A DNA stretch of 64,000 nt. It comes from Oscillospiraceae bacterium. Its GTDB lineage: Bacteria; Bacillota; Clostridia; Oscillospirales; CAG-272. Location: assembly GCA_015063305.1 (NCBI GenBank), contig SVUJ01000001.1, positions 107,070 through 171,069 of the forward strand, given 5' to 3'. This document shows, one piece after another, positions 42,313 to 49,808 of the stretch (its first letter is position 1; the number at the start of each line of letters is the position of its first letter). Below the pieces are notes generated by a model. The model saw nothing but the letters and a program-made list of their open reading frames with translations, made no database searches and had not been told where the DNA came from. The position numbers and the translations under genes were made by a program.

Positions 42313-44369
42313 TGATACAGAGTAGAAATACTGAGCTGTCAATGGCGGCGGGTAGGAATCCTGATTTAACAGAGTTTAAGCCAGAATTGCTCTGTCCGGC
42401 GGGTTCACCCGCCGCCTTTGATGCGGCTATAGAGGCGGGAGCAGATGCCATATACATAGGCGGCTCGGAGTTCAACGCGAGGATAAACGCGAAGAATTTT
42501 AACGACGAGGAGATGCGCTCTGCCATAGAGCGCGCTCACGCTTACGGTGTGAAGGTCTATCTGGCTGCAAATACGCTTATACACGACAGAGAAATGAAGA
42601 GCTTTCTCGGTGCTGCCGAGAAGGCGTACCTTTACGGCGCTGACGCGCTTATCGTTGCCGATATAGGCGCGGCATCGCTTATCAAGCGATATATGCCCGA
42701 GCTTGAGCTCCACGCGAGTACACAGCTCTCGGGTCACGGAGTGGATGCGGCGCGCCGTCTTGCTGAGGCGGGATTTTCGCGTATGGTCTGCGCCAGAGAG
42801 ATGTCGGCGGACGATATCAGAAGATTTACAGAAAACTCCCCGATAGAGGCAGAGGTATTCGTTCACGGGGCGCTTTGCGTCTGCCATTCGGGACAGTGCC
42901 TGTTCTCCTCGCTTGTGGGAAAGAGAAGCGGAAACAGGGGAGAGTGCGCTCAGCCCTGCCGTCTGCCCTATAAGACCGAAAGAGGAAACGGATATCCGCT
43001 CTCGCTCAAGGATCTTTGCCTTGCCGAGCACGTTACCGAGCTTATAGATATGGGAGTTGCTTCCTTTAAGATAGAGGGAAGAATGAAGTCGCCCGAGTAT
43101 GTGCGCGACGTTGCCTCAATATGGAGAAGACTGATAGATGAGCGCCGTGACGCTACCCGCGAGGAGATGGAAGAGCTTGAGAAGATCTTTTCTCGCGGCG
43201 GGTTTACAGACGGATATTATAAAAGAGTAATAGGAATACAGATGATGGGTGTGCGCTCCGACGAGAACAAGCGCGACACCCGCGAGCTCGTTCCCTTTGA
43301 GGGCATAACGAGGAAGATAGGCGTGGAGCTTGAAGCTCGGATAGAGAAGGGAAAGCCTATGTCGCTGACCGTTCTGCCGCAGAATATAACGGTTATGGGG
43401 GATATTCCCGAAGAGGCGATAAACGCGCCTACCGATGAAGCAACAGTTGAGCGTTGCCTGAGAAAGCTCGGCGGAACGCCCTATGAAGCCAAAAAGGTAG
43501 ATATTGAGATAGACAGCGGACTTATGATACCAATATCAAAGCTGAACGCCCTTCGCCGTGCGGCGGTAGACGCTATCGCGAAGAGCGTTTCGCCCAAACG
43601 AGAGGGAGCAAGAGCCAACATCGAGGTGTCGGGAAGCTGTGGAGAGCGCAAGAACACCAGAAGCGCGGTATTCTACAATCCTGATGCTATCACCGACAAG
43701 GCAAGGGAGTACTTCGATATTATATATACGCCCCTGCTCGGTCACAACGGGCGCTCAAACGGAGTGCTTTTGCCCCCCGTGATATTTGACAGCGAGAGAG
43801 ATGACGTGATGGTCCTTCTTCGCAGAGCCTGCGCGCTTGGAGCTGACCACGCGCTGGTGGGGAATATAGGACATCTTGATCTTGTCCTCAAGGCGGGACT
43901 TATTCCTCACGGAGATATGAGGCTGAACGTGACAAACGACGCGAGTATGGCATATTGTGAGGACTTGGGATTTGAGGACGTGATACTCTCGCCCGAGCTG
44001 TCGATGAGCGCGATGAGAGATATAGGCGGAGCTTCTGCGGCTACCGTGTACGGCAGAATACCACTTATGGTGACCGAGAAGTGCGTTGGTATGGAGCTTG
44101 GCGGCTGTAATGAGTGTCAGAACGGCAGACTTGAGCTTGTGGACAGGAGAAACGTAAGCTTCCCCGTTCGCAGAGAGTACAAGCATAGGAGCTTGATATT
44201 CAACTCTGTTCCGATATTTATGGGAGATAAAAAGTCCGAGCTTGATAAAGCGAAGCTTTCGATGAGGCATTTTATATTCTTGGACGAAACGCCCGACGAG
44301 GTGGACGAGATAATCAATAGCTACGAAGATCAGCTCCCGTCCAACAAACCCTTCAGAAGAATGAATTAG
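42312..44369 (+). CDS. U32 family peptidase / RlhA-like protein
   Basis: 685 residues. The N-terminal TIM-barrel domain has LLCPAGSPAAFDAAIEAGADAIYIGG, and the U32 signature is EVFVHGALCVCHSGQCLFSS followed by GNRGECAQPCR. A C-terminal extension (about 400-685, the DUF3656-type region) is present. E. coli relatives take part in tRNA/23S rRNA hydroxylation (TrhP, RlhA), and older work calls them collagenase-like. Which role applies here is open. A hairpin repeat starts five bases after the stop. Confidence 0.88.
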   Translation: MIQSRNTELSMAAGRNPDLTEFKPELLCPAGSPAAFDAAIEAGADAIYIGGSEFNARINAKNFNDEEMRSAIERAHAYGVKVYLAANTLIHDREMKSFLGAAEKAYLYGADALIVADIGAASLIKRYMPELELHASTQLSGHGVDAARRLAEAGFSRMVCAREMSADDIRRFTENSPIEAEVFVHGALCVCHSGQCLFSSLVGKRSGNRGECAQPCRLPYKTERGNGYPLSLKDLCLAEHVTELIDMGVASFKIEGRMKSPEYVRDVASIWRRLIDERRDATREEMEELEKIFSRGGFTDGYYKRVIGIQMMGVRSDENKRDTRELVPFEGITRKIGVELEARIEKGKPMSLTVLPQNITVMGDIPEEAINAPTDEATVERCLRKLGGTPYEAKKVDIEIDSGLMIPISKLNALRRAAVDAIAKSVSPKREGARANIEVSGSCGERKNTRSAVFYNPDAITDKAREYFDIIYTPLLGHNGRSNGVLLPPVIFDSERDDVMVLLRRACALGADHALVGNIGHLDLVLKAGLIPHGDMRLNVTNDASMAYCEDLGFEDVILSPELSMSAMRDIGGASAATVYGRIPLMVTEKCVGMELGGCNECQNGRLELVDRRNVSFPVRREYKHRSLIFNSVPIFMGDKKSELDKAKLSMRHFIFLDETPDEVDEIINSYEDQLPSNKPFRRMN

Positions 44370-44374
44370 GGAGT

Positions 44375-44470
44375 AAGGGGGAACTTTTTGAGAAAAGTTC
44401 CCCCTTTGACCCCCTCAAAAACTTTCACACTGTTTTTAGCTACAGTAATGAGGTTTAGATTATAATATTT
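44375..44470 (+). repeat. 3'-end hairpin repeat, GGGGGAAC variant, after the U32 peptidase gene
   Basis: Stem 44375-44388 with 44393-44406 (14 bp, 4-nt loop), then TGACCCCCTCAAAAACTTTCACACT and the GCTACAGTAATGAGGTTTAG tail. It matches the inverted copy at 31340-31424. Confidence 0.78.
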
Positions 44471-44515
44471 GTTTTTAGGGTTTTAGCCAAAGAATTATAA
44501 AATTTTTAGATAGTG

Positions 44516-44544
44516 TTGTTTTTTTGTATGATTTAGTATATAAT
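44516..44544 (+). promoter_or_regulatory. Promoter of the small membrane protein gene
   Basis: TTGTTT (44516-44521), a 17-bp spacer and TATAAT (44539-44544), about 37 bases before the ATG. Confidence 0.65.
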
Positions 44545-44580
44545 AAGGGTAGTTATAAAAATATAAAAGGAAGTGTGGCT

Positions 44581-44838
44581 ATGAAAAATTTATCAGAAAA
44601 TCCCGCTGTATGCAAACTCAAAGAGTTCGGAAAGTCGCTTTCCAATATCAGAATAAAAAAGGATTATGACCTGACGTTAAGCGTTTATAATGCAAACGAT
44701 CCCGAGGGAGAGAAGTCTACTCATAACATCAAGGGCTCGTCTGACGAAAGCCTTCTGAAGATGATGGCGGTTGTGGGCATAGTTTCGATATTCGTATCGG
44801 CAGTATGCTGTGTCTGCTCACTTTTTAAGAAAGACTAA
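44581..44838 (+). CDS. Small hypothetical membrane protein
   Basis: 85 residues, family not recognised. A polar N-terminal region of about 60 residues precedes a single hydrophobic helix near the C-terminus (MMAVVGIVSIFVSAVCCVCSLF) and a KKD end. This is a tail-anchor-like layout. ATG 44581 is preceded by AAAAGGAAG. It is monocistronic between its own promoter and a strong terminator, so probably real despite its size. Confidence 0.65.
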   Translation: MKNLSENPAVCKLKEFGKSLSNIRIKKDYDLTLSVYNANDPEGEKSTHNIKGSSDESLLKMMAVVGIVSIFVSAVCCVCSLFKKD

Positions 44839-44849
44839 TAAAGGATCAG

Positions 44850-44890
44850 CGCGCGGGAAAATGCTCAAGGGGGCATTCCCGCGCGGTTTT
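44850..44890 (+). terminator. Terminator after the small membrane protein gene
   Basis: CGCGCGGGAAAATGC pairs with GCATTCCCGCGCG around an 8-nt loop, followed by GTTTTAAA. It lies 12 bases past the stop. Confidence 0.8.
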
Positions 44891-44906
44891 AAAGGAAGAT
44901 AACGGA

Positions 44907-45572
44907 ATGATAGAAATACTTTATGAGGATAAGGGAATAATCGTCTGTGTGAAGCCGTCGGGAATGGTTTCCGAAAGAAGCGAGGACGTCAAAAGTCTTC
45001 CAATGATGATAGAGCGCGAGAGGGGACTCTCCGAGCTTTTCGTTGTACATAGGCTTGACAGAGAGGTTTTTGGCGTTATGGTATACGCCAAGGACAGCAC
45101 GTCTGCCCAAAAGCTTTCAAGAGCCATAGCCGAGAGAAAATTTGATAAGGAGTATTTGGCTATAGTTGAGGGCAAGATGGACGAGAAAGAGGGAGTTTTA
45201 AAGGACCTTCTCCTCAGGGATCAAAGGAAGAATAAGACCTATGTGGTTGATAGAAAGAGAAAGGGAGTTAAGGACGCATCTCTTGAATATGAAACGCTTG
45301 GTGTGGCGGGGGAGAGCTCGCTGATAAAGGTCAAGCTGCACACTGGAAGAACGCACCAGATAAGAGTACAGTTCGCCTCGCGCGGCTGTCCTATCGAGGG
45401 TGACCGTAAATACGGTTCAAAGGTGAAGATGCAGGGAATAGCGCTCTGCTCGTATAAGGTTGGATTTGAGAACCCTGTGAGCGGTAAATATATGAGCTTT
45501 GCGCATTTACCTATTGGGGACGAAGCGTGGACAAGATTTGAAAGAGAGACAAACGGACTCGATAACCGATAA
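44907..45572 (+). CDS. RluA-family pseudouridine synthase
   Basis: A 221-residue RNA-modifying enzyme. The catalytic aspartate is in VHRLDREVFGVMV, and the family motif GRTHQIRVQFASRGCPIEGDRKYG is complete. There is no N-terminal S4 domain, so it resembles the short RluA/TruC/YlyB-like clade; the modified site cannot be assigned. AAAGGAAGA lies upstream. Confidence 0.9.
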   Translation: MIEILYEDKGIIVCVKPSGMVSERSEDVKSLPMMIERERGLSELFVVHRLDREVFGVMVYAKDSTSAQKLSRAIAERKFDKEYLAIVEGKMDEKEGVLKDLLLRDQRKNKTYVVDRKRKGVKDASLEYETLGVAGESSLIKVKLHTGRTHQIRVQFASRGCPIEGDRKYGSKVKMQGIALCSYKVGFENPVSGKYMSFAHLPIGDEAWTRFERETNGLDNR

Positions 45573-45621
45573 AAGGTTATCGAGCCTTAAAACTTGAATG
45601 GGAGAAAAAAGCTAAAAACTC

Positions 45622-45650
45622 TTGACAAGATAACAACGATGTGATAAAAT
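45622..45650 (+). promoter_or_regulatory. Promoter of tRNA-Pro
   Basis: TTGACA (45622-45627), a 17-bp spacer and TAAAAT (45645-45650). A GGCTCAGTTTGG motif identical to the tRNA D-arm appears in the leader at 45674-45685. Confidence 0.72.
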
Positions 45651-45714
45651 GATATGGTTCACGAAGCAGATACGGCTCAGTTTGGGGACGTTTGCGAGCG
45701 CTGAAATTTAATAA

Positions 45715-45791
45715 CGAGGTGTGGCTCAGTTTGGTAGAGCGCTACGTTCGGGACGTAGAAGTCGCAAGTTCGAATCTTGTCACCTCGACCA
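45715..45791 (+). tRNA. tRNA-Pro, anticodon CGG
   Basis: A 77-nt cloverleaf: acceptor CGAGGTG/CACCTCG, D-arm GGCTCAGTTTGGTAGAGC, anticodon stem CTACG/CGTAG with loop TTCGGGA (anticodon CGG, reads CCG), T-arm GCAAGTTCGAATCTTGT, discriminator A and encoded CCA (45789-45791). CACCTCGACCA also pairs with downstream TGGTCGAGGTG in the repeat that follows. Confidence 0.95.
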
Positions 45792-46386
45792 AGAAGCACA
45801 GGGGAGCATTTGCTCCCCTGTGCTTTTTGGTCGAGGTGCTTATGCGGACTTGGTTGCGAAGCAACTGCAAGTTCGCATTCCCCGCTCGGAGATCGACAAG
45901 CTCGCTTGTCAGGCGAAGAGCGTGGGAATCACGGAGCGAAGCGGAGTTACCTTGTCACCTTAAGAAGCACAGGGGAGCATTTGTTCCCCTGTGCTTTTTG
46001 GTCGAGGTGCTTATGCGGACTTGGTTGCGAAGCAACTGCAAGTTCGCATTCCCCGCTCGGAGATCGACAAGCTCGCTTGTCAGGCGAAGAGCGTGGGAAT
46101 CACGGAGCGAAGCGGAGTTACCTTGTCACCTTAAGAAGCACAGGGGAGCATTTGCTCCCCTGTGCTTTTTGGTCGAGGTGCTTGTACGTACTTGGTTGCG
46201 AAGCAACTGCAAGTTCGCATTCCCCGCTCGGAGATCGACAAGCTCGCTTGTCAGGCGAAGAGCGTGGGAATCACGGAGCGAAGCGGAGTTACCTTGTCAC
46301 CTTAAGAAGCACAGGGGAGCATTTGCTCCCCTGTGCTTTTTGGTCGAGGTGCTTATGCGGACTTGGTTGCGAAGCAACTGCAAGGT
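45792..46386. repeat. Tandem array of a 171-bp structured repeat (three full units and a partial fourth)
   Basis: Units begin with AAGAAGCACAGGGGAGC at 45791, 45962, 46133 and 46304, exactly 171 bases apart; the last is cut at about 46386, beside the stop codon of the next gene. Each unit opens with a strong hairpin (AAGCACAGGGGAGCA..TGCTCCCCTGTGCTTTTT), then ACTTGGTTGCGAAGCAACTGCAAGT, a GACAAGCTCGCTTGTC hairpin inside an ATTCCC..GGGAAT stem, and ends with CCTTGTCACCTT resembling the tRNA 3' half. Units are nearly identical; the third has GTACGTA for ATGCGGA. The open frames across the array are by-products of a period divisible by three. Confidence 0.92.
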
Positions 46387-47528
46387 CACACTTGCTCCTC
46401 TGCCTCAAGCTTCTTTATATAGCAACGGCGGCGACGGTGCTGTCTTTTCTCAAAAGTTCCCCACATACTGTGAACGTTCTTGTTCGTTTCAAGCATAGGG
46501 CCTGTTTCGCAGAATCTTACGCCGTTTTTGATAAGATTTCTCACGAGCGCGTTCATTATGATAGCGGGTACGCCCTGCGACTGATATTCGGGCTCAACAC
46601 CCACGAAGAGCATCTCAAGCGTGTCGTTCTTACCCTTCAGCGCTCTCATAAGTCTGTAAAGACCGAGAGGGAAGAGCTTTCCGTTTGATCGCTTGAGCGC
46701 CTTAGCGATTGACGGCATAAGCGCGCCAAAGGCTATTATCTTGCCGTCCTTGTCCTTGACAGAGCAGATATAATCAAGCTCTACAAGAGGAATATACTGG
46801 TCTATCATACTCTTTACAACGCCCGGTGTGAGGGGAACTGTGCCGTACAGCTTTGAGAACGCTACGTCGATGACCTCAAACGCCTCGTACGCCTCCTTTT
46901 GCAGGACCTTGCGGTCGTTATAAAGCACCACCTGATAGCCGTTTTTCTCCATTATACGGTTTGCTATTCGTTCTATTTTTGCATCGGGCTTCTCGGGAAC
47001 TTGTATGCGGAATTCTATCCAGTCTATATCCTTAACAAGGCCGAGGCGCTCCATGTGTTCAAGATAATAGGGGTGATTATAGAAGGTTATCGACATATTG
47101 AGCTCGTCAAAGCCCTCGACCAGCATTCCCTCGTGGTCGAGGTCGGTAAAGCCGATGGGACCCATTATCTCCTCAAAGCCTCGCTGACGTCCCCAAGCCT
47201 CTATCTCGCCAAACAGGCGGGAGGATACCTCATAATCGTCGATAAAGTCAAATCGGGTAAAGCGCAGGGCGTTCTTGCCCCATTTTTTGTTGTAGGCGTG
47301 ATTTATAAGCCCCGCGATACGACCGACTATCTTTCCGTCGCGGTAAGCCAGAAGCAGCTTGGTCTCGCAGAACTCGTATGCGGGATTTTGATCCGCCGAA
47401 AAGGTAGCAAATTCATCAATTCCCAAAAAGGGAACGAAAAATTCGTTGGTCTTATAGAGCTTGTTGGGGAATTTTACCCATTTCCAAAGCTCTTTTTTTG
47501 TTGTGACCTCTTTTATAATAACGCTCAT
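46386..47528 (-). CDS. GNAT-superfamily acyltransferase-like protein
   Basis: A 380-residue cytosolic protein. An N-terminal GNAT-like half (KIVGRIAGLINHAYNKK, FDFIDDYEVSSRLFGEIEAWGRQRGFEEIMGPIGFTD) and a C-terminal half with MLFVGVEPEYQSQGVPAIIMNALV (acetyl-CoA-binding motif) suggest a tandem acyltransferase fold. The family is common in Clostridia and Bacteroidetes but uncharacterised. It is the last gene of a three-gene operon with a zinc-ribbon membrane protein and a condensation-like acyltransferase. The tandem repeat array abuts its stop codon. Confidence 0.78.
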   Translation of the reverse strand: MSVIIKEVTTKKELWKWVKFPNKLYKTNEFFVPFLGIDEFATFSADQNPAYEFCETKLLLAYRDGKIVGRIAGLINHAYNKKWGKNALRFTRFDFIDDYEVSSRLFGEIEAWGRQRGFEEIMGPIGFTDLDHEGMLVEGFDELNMSITFYNHPYYLEHMERLGLVKDIDWIEFRIQVPEKPDAKIERIANRIMEKNGYQVVLYNDRKVLQKEAYEAFEVIDVAFSKLYGTVPLTPGVVKSMIDQYIPLVELDYICSVKDKDGKIIAFGALMPSIAKALKRSNGKLFPLGLYRLMRALKGKNDTLEMLFVGVEPEYQSQGVPAIIMNALVRNLIKNGVRFCETGPMLETNKNVHSMWGTFEKRQHRRRRCYIKKLEAEEQV

Positions 47529-47563
47529 AAAACTGTCCTCTTATCTGAAATTTATATTAATAC

Positions 47564-48256
47564 TCATAAGAATAATTTTCTTTCCATCATCTCGCGCGCC
47601 GAACGGTTTATACCGAGGTATATGAGAAGTCCGCCGAGCAGAAAGAGAGTGGCAAGGGGATATATCGACCACCCCTTGAAGGCTATCTCAAAGGTGAGTG
47701 TCAGCAAAAATTCTATCAGCAGCGACACGCCGCCAAGAGCGATAAACGTTCCGCCGAGAATATAGAGCTTTCCGCGCCCCACGTATTTGAAAAGGGCGAC
47801 GGTGGCAGAGAATATAAGCGTGAGCGCCCCCATCACGGGGAAGGCAAAGCTCATAAACCAAGTCCCGCCCGAGGCAAGATTTATATAAAGCAGATATACC
47901 GTTGCCGCGGCGAAGGAGCAGGGAAGGAATATCACGGGGTTAGGCTTTCTGAACCACATTGGCAGCGCGAGGGCAACGTACGCCACTATTATTCCACCCG
48001 CAACGTAACCGAACCAATCAAGGCTCAGGTCGTTATGCAGGTCAGCCAGAAGCGTGACGAGCATCGGGATAAGAAAGAGTATGATAACCACTCCGCCAAG
48101 CGCTTTTGAGTTTGGCTTTGGCTTGGGAGAGTTGTTCTTAGGATATAAGGGGCGCGCCTCGGGTTGCGCGAGGTCGGGGTGATAGACCTCTATGCCGCAG
48201 AGAGGGCACTTTTTTTCGGTGTCGGCAAGCTTGACACCGCAATTTACACAAAACAT
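47564..48256 (-). CDS. Zinc-ribbon membrane protein (DUF6320-like)
   Basis: 230 residues. The N-terminus is a double-CxxC ribbon (MFCVNCGVKLADTEKKCPLCG). A Pro/Lys-rich linker and six hydrophobic segments follow (from about residue 55). I recall such proteins annotated as DUF6320 next to acyltransferases in Clostridia, but cannot confirm the family here. It lies between the two acyltransferase-like genes, suggesting a membrane partner or regulator. Confidence 0.65.
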   Translation of the reverse strand: MFCVNCGVKLADTEKKCPLCGIEVYHPDLAQPEARPLYPKNNSPKPKPNSKALGGVVIILFLIPMLVTLLADLHNDLSLDWFGYVAGGIIVAYVALALPMWFRKPNPVIFLPCSFAAATVYLLYINLASGGTWFMSFAFPVMGALTLIFSATVALFKYVGRGKLYILGGTFIALGGVSLLIEFLLTLTFEIAFKGWSIYPLATLFLLGGLLIYLGINRSAREMMERKLFL

Positions 48257-48268
48257 AACACTTTCCTT

Positions 48269-49555
48269 TCAGTTGTTGCTCTGTACGGTAACGGTGAGAC
48301 CCATATCCTGAAGCACGGCAAAGAAGTGACGTTCAAGCTCGGGCTCTTCGATATTTCTAATAAAGTTGATATAAAGCGTATCCCCATAGGATATCGCTCC
48401 GCAGTTATAGGGTGCGGCGGCTTGTACTCCGAGTATAAAGTCGATGCGGCGCACGTATTCCTTCATCGCGTTGGGTAGCTCTGCCGCTCCGAGATTTGAG
48501 AAAGAAAGGCAGGATTTTCTCTCGCCGACCGTGTCGAAAACAGCCTTCATAACGGCGTTTTTGATAGGCAGAGGAACTATGCGCAGAAGCGGATTTTTCT
48601 CATCTCCCACGTTTGCGGCGATGATCTGGCTCATGTGCTTCGGTGTCACCTCAGCGCCCATCTTGTGCTGAATGATCTTGCATATCTCCTCAAACGTGTA
48701 CTCTCCGAGCCTTGGGTCGAGCTTGGGTATTGTGAACATAGCGAAGTTGCGCAGAGTCTTGCTTGGGAAAAGCGCTCTGAGATTTACGGGAATGAGCAGC
48801 TTTATAGGTTTTCTCTTTTTTACAGACGGTACTTTTTGCGTCTGAAGCTCGAGCAGAGCCTTCATCAGTACGGCGCTGAGAAAGACCGTCAAAGAGACCT
48901 TGTATCTATGTGCGAGGTCTAACGCGTCTTTTGCCGAGGTCGAAAAGCAGGTAAGGGCGAGCGCTCCGTCGGGAAGACGTTCTCCGCTCATGTGCCACGC
49001 CGTGGTGTCCTTTCGGCTGGCGGCAACCTTTCCCGCGTATTTGAGAAAGCTATCCTCAAGCTCCTCGGGGAGCGGCTCTTCCCGGCGGTCAAGCACACCG
49101 TATTCACAGGGCACACGGATGCCGTATTTTTGCTCGAGATATTCGGCGGTAAGCGTTTTAAGGAATATGAGCGCGCCCGTGCCGTCGGTAAGCGAGTGGA
49201 AAAATTCCACGGCTATGCGGTCGTGATAAGCGATAACGCGGAAGGCGCATCTTCGCATCTCCTCTCGGCTCATAAAGACAAGGGGATAACTCTTTTCCTC
49301 GCGCACCTGCGGCGCGCAGTCTACCTGCTGGAGATAGTACCAGAACGCCCCTCGGCGAAGTCTTGCGGCTATCGAGGGGAAACGGCGCACCGTGACCTCA
49401 AGTGCCGACTGTAATACAGCAACGTCGACCTCGTCACAAAGTGTGACCGACTGACGGAAGACGTTGCTCCAATTTTTTCGCCTTGCGGCGGGATATATTT
49501 TTGCGGCGTTGTCAAGACGAAGCCAACGCAGATCTTTTGATTTTTTCTTCGGCAT
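48269..49555 (-). CDS. Condensation-/alcohol-acetyltransferase-like acyltransferase
   Basis: 428 residues of the CoA-dependent acyltransferase/condensation-domain superfamily. The HxxxDG catalytic motif is HSLTDG (about residue 115), and the C-terminal half carries the NFAMFTIP and LSFSNLGA strands typical of the second subdomain. There are no carrier-protein or adenylation domains, so it is not a classical NRPS. Ester or amide formation on an unknown acceptor is inferred. GGGGGGAT precedes the start. First gene of the operon. Confidence 0.72.
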   Translation of the reverse strand: MPKKKSKDLRWLRLDNAAKIYPAARRKNWSNVFRQSVTLCDEVDVAVLQSALEVTVRRFPSIAARLRRGAFWYYLQQVDCAPQVREEKSYPLVFMSREEMRRCAFRVIAYHDRIAVEFFHSLTDGTGALIFLKTLTAEYLEQKYGIRVPCEYGVLDRREEPLPEELEDSFLKYAGKVAASRKDTTAWHMSGERLPDGALALTCFSTSAKDALDLAHRYKVSLTVFLSAVLMKALLELQTQKVPSVKKRKPIKLLIPVNLRALFPSKTLRNFAMFTIPKLDPRLGEYTFEEICKIIQHKMGAEVTPKHMSQIIAANVGDEKNPLLRIVPLPIKNAVMKAVFDTVGERKSCLSFSNLGAAELPNAMKEYVRRIDFILGVQAAAPYNCGAISYGDTLYINFIRNIEEPELERHFFAVLQDMGLTVTVQSNN

Positions 49556-49662
49556 AAAATATCCCCCCTTTTCGGCGTTACTGATAAAATCTTATTGTGA
49601 GATAGGCTTGTATATACGGGATCGCATCTCAATGTAGTATGCGAAACGGCGTAATTTTATAT

Positions 49663-49691
49663 ATTATATCACATTCTGTCGTATTATTCAA
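49663..49691 (-). promoter_or_regulatory. Promoter of the three-gene acyltransferase operon
   Basis: On the minus strand TTGAAT (49691-49686), a 17-bp spacer and TGATATAAT (TATAAT 49668-49663). Confidence 0.72.
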
Positions 49692-49740
49692 GAGATATAT
49701 CGATTTTTCTGAAAGTGGTATTTTCTGTCATTAAATATAA

Positions 49741-49778
49741 AAAACGCAGCCGTGGAGTTTTCCACAGCTGCGCTTTTA
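49741..49778. terminator. Terminator of the Hdr/Flx/Frd operon
   Basis: CGCAGCCGTGGA and TCCACAGCTGCG form a 12-bp stem with one mismatch, bounded by A-rich and T-rich runs on both sides. It lies 30 bases past the stop of the transporter gene on the minus strand. Confidence 0.82.
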
Positions 49779-49808
49779 TATTGTGTTGTTATTTGCAATT
49801 GCTTAAAC

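Noticed and set aside
45791..46386. Possible CRISPR array
   Set aside because: Repeats are 171 bp and directly contiguous, with no unique spacers and no cas genes nearby.
45692..46688. Long plus-strand open frames (268 and 303 codons) across the region after tRNA-Pro
   Set aside because: They run through the tRNA and the 171-bp repeats, which stay open only because the period is divisible by three. The encoded text is a repeated 57-residue block with no SD and no family resemblance, and it overlaps the GNAT gene.
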